64,000 bases of DNA, taken from Brucella anthropi_A. Lineage in GTDB: Bacteria > Pseudomonadota > Alphaproteobacteria > Rhizobiales > Rhizobiaceae. Below are positions 59,238 to 64,000 of the stretch, piece after piece. The translations under genes and the position numbers were made by a program. The stretch covers positions 1 through 64,000 of the forward strand of contig NZ_LQBD01000014.1 of assembly GCF_046630315.1 (NCBI RefSeq), read 5' to 3'. The stretch's first letter is position 1. Each line of letters starts with the position of its first letter. Under the pieces are notes generated by a model. That model saw only the letters and a program-made list of their open reading frames with translations, had not been told where the DNA came from and did no database searches.

Positions 59238-60020
59238 TCAAACCCCGAGTTCGTTCAGTCGCTTAACGGCGGTGAGGGGCATCGGGGGAGGATTGGAATC
59301 GCGGCTGGCGGCGATCAGGAATTCGTCGCAGGCCGTCTCCGTCGTCTCGATCAGCCTTCTGAGAAATTCCTCTTTCGGCAGGCCCGGCGGAATGGGCGGC
59401 AGAACGCGGGCGCGGACGGTTCCCGGATAACGCAGAAACTTGCGACGCGGCCAGTAGAGGCCCGCATTATGCGCAATCGGCACCACCGGCAGATTGAGCG
59501 CTTCGTAGAGATGCACAATACCATATTTGTACTGTGGCGGCGCGCCGGGCGATCTGCGCGTGCCTTCCGGATAGATGAGAATCTGGCGGCCTTCCGCAAT
59601 CGCCTTTTCCGCGCCCTTGGTGATGGAATGCAGGGCCTTGACGCGGGAACCGCGATCCACCGGGATCATCTGCATCTTGGCTATATACCAGCCGAAAAGC
59701 GGAATGTGCATCAGTTCCCGTTTCAGGATCAGCACCGGATCATCGAGATAGGGCAGGAAAGCATAGGTATCCCAGGCCGACTGGTGCTTCGGCGCACAGA
59801 TATAGGCGCCTTCGGGAATGTTCTCCAATCCCTCGACCACGCAGCCTGTCCCCGCAATATGCTTCTGGAGCCACAGATTGACCCGTGCCCACAGTTTCGG
59901 CACGATCCAGGCCTTCTTGCGCGGCAGCAGAAAGTAGAACGGCGTGTAGATGACCATCTGAACGAATGTGCAGATGTAAAACGCCGCATTGAACAGGATA
60001 GAGCGCAGGTAAAGGAGCAT
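59238..60020 (-). CDS. plsC: 1-acyl-sn-glycerol-3-phosphate acyltransferase
   Basis: A 260-residue inner-membrane enzyme that makes phosphatidate from lysophosphatidate and acyl-CoA/ACP. The catalytic HX4D is HQSAWD (79-84), and the glycerol-phosphate site is PEGTRRSPG. One membrane helix lies at about 10-33. The usual acyltransferase motif order fits; the C-terminus is shorter than in two-domain forms. It lies downstream of YdcF, from which a repeat separates it. Confidence 0.94.
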   Translation of the reverse strand: MLLYLRSILFNAAFYICTFVQMVIYTPFYFLLPRKKAWIVPKLWARVNLWLQKHIAGTGCVVEGLENIPEGAYICAPKHQSAWDTYAFLPYLDDPVLILKRELMHIPLFGWYIAKMQMIPVDRGSRVKALHSITKGAEKAIAEGRQILIYPEGTRRSPGAPPQYKYGIVHLYEALNLPVVPIAHNAGLYWPRRKFLRYPGTVRARVLPPIPPGLPKEEFLRRLIETTETACDEFLIAASRDSNPPPMPLTAVKRLNELGV

Positions 60021-60040
60021 CTGTCGGTGGCGATCCTGGC

Positions 60041-60112
60041 TAGAGCATTTCCAGCAAAAGTGCGAAGCGGTTTTGCGTCGGATAATGCGTAAAAACGAAC
60101 AGACAGCGCATT
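60041..60112. repeat. Modular palindromic intergenic repeat, short form (head and joint)
   Basis: TAGAGCATTTCCAGC, then AAAAGTGCGAAGCGGTTTTG, then CGTCGGATAATGCGTAAAAAC. It is the cleanest copy of the head; the tail is eroded (ACAGCGCATTTTCG). It lies before plsC in the plsC-YdcF gap. Confidence 0.65.
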
Positions 60113-60233
60113 TTCGCTTCCGGCTTCCGGTAAACGGCCACGCACGAAGTCTGTACTTTCTGCTGAAAGTGACGGCACGATATATCAGGAAGATCGGCCT
60201 TTTCCATCAGGAAATTGCGATGCGGCGACAAGA

Positions 60234-60902
60234 TCAGCCCGCGGTCGCTGCCCCTTGCCCGGACGGCATTCCCCCGGACTGCGCTCCCCCGGATTGCGTG
60301 CCAAGAATTTCGGTCGTCCCGACACGAACGGCAGCCCCCAGATATTTCACATATTCGATGAGGAGCACGCGCAATGTATCGCCTTCCGCAACCCAGCTGT
60401 GTTCGCGGCGCTCCCCGTTCACGACCGGATAGGGTATGAACACGACATCCTTCATCCGATAGGACATTTCCAGCGTGCTGCGCGGAATATGGTAATTGTT
60501 GGTGACGAGGATCACGCGATGATAATTATGGGCGCGGATCCAGCGCTCGCTTTCGGTGGCATTGCCGATGGTGTTGAGTGCCGACCGGTCGAGATCGACG
60601 CAGCAATCAAACAGGCTCTGGTCGGCATGGGTCGCGCGTTGCAGCGCCTTTTCCCCCGTCGACGGATGAACGCCGCTGATGAGCAGGCGCTTTCCGCGCT
60701 TGTCCTTCAGGAGATCGATTGCCGCCTGGATTCTGGACTGGCCGCCGGTCAGAACGATGATCGCATCGGCAGGCTCGTCGATGACCGGAGGCTGCATGCT
60801 GGTGACTTTTTCACCGAACACGACAAAGCCGGCGAGAAACGCCAGAACAATGACAAACAAAACGATGGAAACGGGCTGAAAACGTCTGAACATGCGCATC
60901 AT
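60234..60902 (-). CDS. YdcF family protein (DUF218)
   Basis: A protein of about 222 residues with one N-terminal membrane helix (VSIVLFVIVLAFLAGFVVFG) and the periplasmic DUF218 domain: ADAIIVLTGGQSRIQAAIDLLKD, LLISGVHPSTG, and VILVTNNYHIPRSTLEM. E. coli YdcF/ElyC act in envelope assembly. The start is uncertain: MMRMFRRF has no ribosome site, and an in-frame ATG at 61172 overlaps the ftsX stop (ATGA), which would give an extended, low-complexity N-terminus of about 90 residues. Confidence 0.82.
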   Translation of the reverse strand: MMRMFRRFQPVSIVLFVIVLAFLAGFVVFGEKVTSMQPPVIDEPADAIIVLTGGQSRIQAAIDLLKDKRGKRLLISGVHPSTGEKALQRATHADQSLFDCCVDLDRSALNTIGNATESERWIRAHNYHRVILVTNNYHIPRSTLEMSYRMKDVVFIPYPVVNGERREHSWVAEGDTLRVLLIEYVKYLGAAVRVGTTEILGTQSGGAQSGGMPSGQGAATAG

Positions 60903-61168
60903 GACAGACCATAGGAAATTGCCGGACGCAAGTGCAAAGGATTGCAGGTCAACGCGGTTCCGGCTGCGGCGCCAGACCACATCTCCTGCGAAAAATCCGT
61001 TTGCTGTCTGCCTCTGTGCCGCTGCATCGTCATTCGACCGGTGCCCGCCCGCTGGCGCTTGCGGGATTCGCGTACCATCTCTTCTTCCATCATAGCCGGC
61101 ATTGCGGCGAGATATCGGAGAAGCAGCCGAAAATCGCGTCCTGAAAGCGCCGGTATCGGAGACGGTCT

Positions 61169-62194
61169 TCATTCGGAGCGTACTCCCGGACCGTCCATGG
61201 TCGCAAGCTGGCGGATCACCGTCAGGCGGCTGGTCAGCATGGTCAGGAAGCTCACCAGAATGATGATGACGCCAGCCCCGATATAGCCGTCGCGCCCGAT
61301 GGCGAAATTGCCGAACATGGCGGCGGCCTGATCGCCCTCGGGCGTTGCCATATGGCTCGACGCCCACCAGGAAAAGATCAGGAAGACCAGCATGGCCGCC
61401 GCCCCGCCGCACAGGGCGCCTTTCAGCGCCGTGCGGAAGAAATGCCATTCGAACTCCCGCGCGACGAATTTGGATTCGGCGCCGATGAAATGCAGCACCT
61501 CGATAATGTGGCCATTGCCGGACATTGCGCCGCGCGTGGCGAAAATGACGGTCAAAACGGTTGCGGCGATCACAAGCGAAAGAACGGCGGTTCCGACCAG
61601 CACCGTGGTATGCGCCATGGAGACAAGCCTGTCGACCCAGGTGCGATGATCGTCGAAGGTCGCAGCCGGAATGGCGCGTGTGATTTCTGCCCGCATGATT
61701 TCGAAATCAGGCGGGGCATTTTCATCGATCGTCACCACGACAAGACGCGGCACGGGCAATTCATCAATATTGAGACCACTGCCGAGCCATGGTTCGAGCA
61801 GGCGCGCGGTCGCAGCCTTGTCGATAATGCTGGTGCCCTTCACACCGGCAAAACCGCGCGCGATCTCGCTTGCCTCAGCCAGCGCCTTTTCCATGTCCTG
61901 CCCGTCGACAGGCCGGATCTGGATCGTGGCTTCGCGCGCGATCTGGCTCTGCCAGGCGGCGGCCGAGGCGCGAACCAGCGTCACGCCGCCCATCGTCAGG
62001 CATGCCAGGAAGGTCATGATGGCAATCACGATGACCAGCGCCGTGCCGGTCACGCTCCCATCGGGAACGATGGGGCTTGGCCCCTGGCGCTTCCGGCGCT
62101 TGCCGATGCGCACGAGCAGCATGTCCTTGAGGTCTTCCAGACGGACCCGGATATCATCCAATGTGCGTCGCCAGGCGTTCCTTGCATCAATCAT
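61169..62194 (-). CDS. ftsX: Cell division protein FtsX
   Basis: A 341-residue inner-membrane partner of FtsE. Four membrane helices are visible: one near 50-75 (TALVIVIAIMTFLACLTMGG) and three in the C-terminal 150 residues, with a large periplasmic domain between. FtsEX relays division signals to peptidoglycan hydrolases at the septum. The ATG at 62194 lies inside the end of ftsE (8-base overlap); an ATG six codons earlier is possible. The stop overlaps an ATG of YdcF. Confidence 0.95.
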   Translation of the reverse strand: MIDARNAWRRTLDDIRVRLEDLKDMLLVRIGKRRKRQGPSPIVPDGSVTGTALVIVIAIMTFLACLTMGGVTLVRASAAAWQSQIAREATIQIRPVDGQDMEKALAEASEIARGFAGVKGTSIIDKAATARLLEPWLGSGLNIDELPVPRLVVVTIDENAPPDFEIMRAEITRAIPAATFDDHRTWVDRLVSMAHTTVLVGTAVLSLVIAATVLTVIFATRGAMSGNGHIIEVLHFIGAESKFVAREFEWHFFRTALKGALCGGAAAMLVFLIFSWWASSHMATPEGDQAAAMFGNFAIGRDGYIGAGVIIILVSFLTMLTSRLTVIRQLATMDGPGVRSE

Positions 62195-62846
62195 AGATGT
62201 CGAGCCGCCCATGTTCGAGGATCATGCGCCGCGCATCGACCTGATCCATCAGGGAAAGATCGTGGGTCGCGATAATCACGGCGGTGCCGGAGCGGTTCAG
62301 CTCGGTGAAAAGGCGCAGGAGACGCTTTGCGAGCGGCGGATCGACATTGCCGGTCGGCTCGTCGGCCAGAAGCAGTTCCGGCTGATCGATGAGCGCGCGG
62401 GCAATGGCGGCGCGCTGTTTTTCACCGCCCGAAAGAACCGGCGGCAAGACATTCATGCGGTCGCCGAGCCCAACCCAGTGCAGAAGTTCCTCCACCTCAT
62501 GGCGATAAGTGGCCTCCTCCTTTCCGCGCACACGCAGCGGAAGCGCCACATTCTCATAGGTGGTCATATGGTCGAGCAGGCGAAAATCCTGAAACACGAT
62601 ACCGATGCGGCGGCGCAAAAGCGGGATTTCCGCATGATTGAGCCGCGCGACATCCTTGCCGAAAATATTGATAAGGCCGCGCGTCGGCTTCAGCGCCATG
62701 AAGAGAAGGCGCATGAGCGACGTCTTTCCCGCCCCGGAAGGGCCGGTCAGGAACTGGAATGAACGCGGCGGAATATGGAAACTGACATCGCGCAGGATCT
62801 CAGGACCCATTCCATATCGCAGGCCGACATTCTCAAAACGTATCAC
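62187..62846 (-). CDS. ftsE: Cell division ATP-binding protein FtsE
   Basis: A 219-residue ABC ATPase. Walker A GPSGAGKTSLMR (36-47), signature LSGGEKQRAAIARAL, Walker B LLLADEPTGNVDPPLAKR and the H-loop ATHDLSL are complete. With FtsX it forms a division-associated complex. GTG start; the upstream gap to the divergent membrane protein gene holds an exact CtrA-type box. Confidence 0.96.
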   Translation of the reverse strand: MIRFENVGLRYGMGPEILRDVSFHIPPRSFQFLTGPSGAGKTSLMRLLFMALKPTRGLINIFGKDVARLNHAEIPLLRRRIGIVFQDFRLLDHMTTYENVALPLRVRGKEEATYRHEVEELLHWVGLGDRMNVLPPVLSGGEKQRAAIARALIDQPELLLADEPTGNVDPPLAKRLLRLFTELNRSGTAVIIATHDLSLMDQVDARRMILEHGRLDIYD

Positions 62847-62926
62847 CGACTGTTTCTCTTAAATTGCCCATGCGCTGCAAGACGCACGGATGACATCGAT
62901 CTCGGATCGACCTTTATCCTCTATGG

Positions 62927-62941
62927 TTAATGTTGCGTTAA
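62927..62941. promoter_or_regulatory. CtrA-type box TTAA-N7-TTAA between ftsE and a divergent gene
   Basis: Exact match to TTAA-N7-TTAA, about 80 bases before the ftsE start and 120 before the divergent membrane-protein gene. CtrA controls division genes in Alphaproteobacteria, so ftsEX is a credible target. Confidence 0.55.
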
Positions 62942-63061
62942 ATCCGCCCGAACGGACCTTAAAAAATGCGTAACCTTTGCTGCGGCCATGAAGCATTAAC
63001 CATTATGCGCCAGTGTGTGGCGCCAGCCGAAGGAGCAAAAAACGCAAAGGAAGATGACGTC

Positions 63062-63688
63062 ATGATGGCGGAACGCCCATCGACAGCGCAGATGTCGCGT
63101 GCGTCTTCGCGCGCAGGCGGTCCCGCGGCATGGTTTGCCAGCGATGCCGGGCCGGTCGAGGACGCCGAATTCGAAACCGTCATTCCAGCCTCCCCCGCCC
63201 GGAAATCCTTTTCCTCCCGCATCGCGCAAAAGGCGTTCCGCACGCCGGAACATATGCGGGAAACAGGGCTCCAAAGCCAATGGCCAGGCTTCGGCTATTG
63301 GGTTTTCGTCGCCCTTTGCGCAACCACGGCTTTCTGGGTCGCGGGCGGTTATACGCTCCTTGCCGACAAGCCTTCAGCCGTCGGCACCCCGACGCTGCCG
63401 CTCGTTTCGGCGCTCCAGCTTACCGATCTGAAAACCAGTATCGGCGCACGCGACAAGGGTGATGTTCTCAGTGTCGGCGGACGCATTCGCAACCCCACAA
63501 CCGAGGAACGCGCCGCGCCGCCGCTGATCGTCACGATAACCTATAGCGACGGCAGCAAACGCGAGCGCCGTCTGGCGCCGGGCGAAGCAATGCTGAAACC
63601 GGGTGCGCATATCGACTTCGAAACGATGCTGCCGGCCCTGCGCGGCACCATCGAAAAAGTCGACGTCCGCCTGGGCAGTCCCGCCTGA
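63062..63688 (+). CDS. Single-pass membrane protein, function unknown
   Basis: A 208-residue protein with a cytosolic Ala/Ser-rich N-terminus (about 1-75), one membrane helix (YWVFVALCATTAFWVAGGYTLL), and a periplasmic Ig-like region resembling the DUF3426 type: TDLKTSIGARDKGDVLSVGGRIRNPT with the repeated APPLIVTITYSDGSKRERRL. It lacks the zinc-ribbon of MJ0042/DUF3426 proteins. It lies divergently from ftsE, so a link to division is possible but unproven. ATG at 63062 or 63065. Confidence 0.72.
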   Translation: MMAERPSTAQMSRASSRAGGPAAWFASDAGPVEDAEFETVIPASPARKSFSSRIAQKAFRTPEHMRETGLQSQWPGFGYWVFVALCATTAFWVAGGYTLLADKPSAVGTPTLPLVSALQLTDLKTSIGARDKGDVLSVGGRIRNPTTEERAAPPLIVTITYSDGSKRERRLAPGEAMLKPGAHIDFETMLPALRGTIEKVDVRLGSPA

Positions 63689-63696
63689 AATTCCGG

Positions 63697-63969
63697 CTAC
63701 TGCCAGCAGCCGAGATTGCGGCCCTTGAGATTATGCGCGTCGATATCGACCACAAGGCGCGGATCTTCACGCAGGAGAACCAGCGTCGTGCGCTGCTTGA
63801 GATCGATCTTCTGCCAGCCTGCGCATTCGGTCGGCATGGGCGTGCTGTCGATCTTCATATTTTCCGTCCATGCCGTCGCGGTGCAGCCCGACAGGGCTGC
63901 AACAATCGGAACGACTTTGACGGCCCCCAAAACAAGCCTTTGCGCCTTCGTCCCAGGATGAATGTTCAA
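63697..63969 (-). CDS. Small lipoprotein, function unknown
   Basis: A 90-residue lipoprotein. The start appears to be TTG at 63969 with GGAG nine bases earlier; no ATG or GTG fits a signal peptide. A hydrophobic stretch leads to the lipobox LSGC (near 28), then a mature part with two further Cys (TECAGW, LGCWQ). No domain recognised. Its stop lies nine bases after the convergent stop of the gene at 63062. Confidence 0.6.
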   Translation of the reverse strand: MNIHPGTKAQRLVLGAVKVVPIVAALSGCTATAWTENMKIDSTPMPTECAGWQKIDLKQRTTLVLLREDPRLVVDIDAHNLKGRNLGCWQ

Positions 63970-64000
63970 GGCTGACAACTCCAATCTGCCCCGCGAAATC

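Noticed and set aside
60903..61168. A separate small gene between ftsX and YdcF
   Set aside because: Frames here (for example 60899-61102 on the minus strand) have no ribosome site or recognisable sequence; an extended YdcF start explains the stretch as well.
1..64000. CRISPR arrays, insertion sequences, prophage or integrated islands
   Set aside because: No regular spacer-repeat arrays, transposase or integrase genes, or attachment-site duplications were seen. All long repeats are short palindromic intergenic elements.

Overview
The window is a dense, GC-rich, single-copy chromosomal region of an alphaproteobacterium of the order Rhizobiales (Hyphomicrobiales), most probably Brucella (or the very close Ochrobactrum). 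The evidence is gene content and order (lysC-ptsP-prfA-prmC, comF-grxC-nitrilase-DUF1178, argH-lptM-lysA-TIGR02302, ftsE-ftsX, DUF4167 next to clpB), short palindromic intergenic elements of the Bru-RS type, and a degenerate run of the octamer AGGGCAGT, the unit of the Brucella octamer VNTRs. About 62 protein genes and one tRNA can be supported. I see no phage, insertion sequence, integron, CRISPR array or toxin-antitoxin module; this is core chromosome.

Layout. 1-548: a strong stable-RNA-type promoter firing off the left edge. 549-9183: envelope enzymes (M23 endopeptidase, L,D-transpeptidase), clpB behind a heat-shock promoter, DUF4167, prmC. 9180-14112: prfA, ptsP (nitrogen PTS enzyme I) and lysC on the minus strand. 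14331-19946: ubiG, an EamA transporter, a DUF1178/nitrilase/glutaredoxin/ComF run and an NDUFAF5-like methyltransferase. 20069-26795: mutT, GNAT and argJ, then ppiC and secA divergently. 27111-31736: an envelope-polysaccharide flippase with an overlapping acyltransferase, and a lipid A-type phosphoethanolamine transferase. 31966-34820: a 33-residue membrane protein, tRNA-Leu(CAA), a lipoprotein, a trans-sulfuration enzyme behind a structured leader, and an FNR-box universal stress protein. 35061-39665: cysK, hbd and etfBA. 40016-42586: queCDE, a PduO-type cobalamin adenosyltransferase and a HIG1 protein. 42620-49682: SDR, YihY, EamA, YaiI, TlpA, argH, lptM, lysA. 49781-57240: TIGR02302, hpt, methyltransferase, hisC, tyrC, DUF2125. 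57438-63969: ChaC, YggT, ppa, plsC, YdcF, ftsXE and two unassigned genes.

Themes. Amino-acid synthesis is heavily represented (lysC, lysA, argJ, argH, cysK, hisC, tyrC, trans-sulfuration), together with cell-envelope building and division (M23, Ldt, ftsEX, secA, ppiC, flippase, phosphoethanolamine transferase) and translation (prfA/prmC, queuosine genes, tRNA-Leu).

The most interesting unexplained signals are non-coding. (1) A structured intergenic element occurs twice, inside the argJ-GNAT and etfB-etfA operon gaps, with an invariant core and arms that change while staying paired. (2) The leader of the trans-sulfuration gene can fold in two exclusive ways, one hiding the Shine-Dalgarno sequence. 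(3) Candidate cis-sites include an exact FNR/FixK box (stress protein), exact CtrA-type boxes (ftsE region and a 42-codon ORF), a sigma-32 promoter (clpB), an operator-like palindrome (etfB) and a preQ1-like hairpin (queC). (4) A modular family of dispersed palindromic repeats is present. All were read by eye; none was tested by search or folding software.
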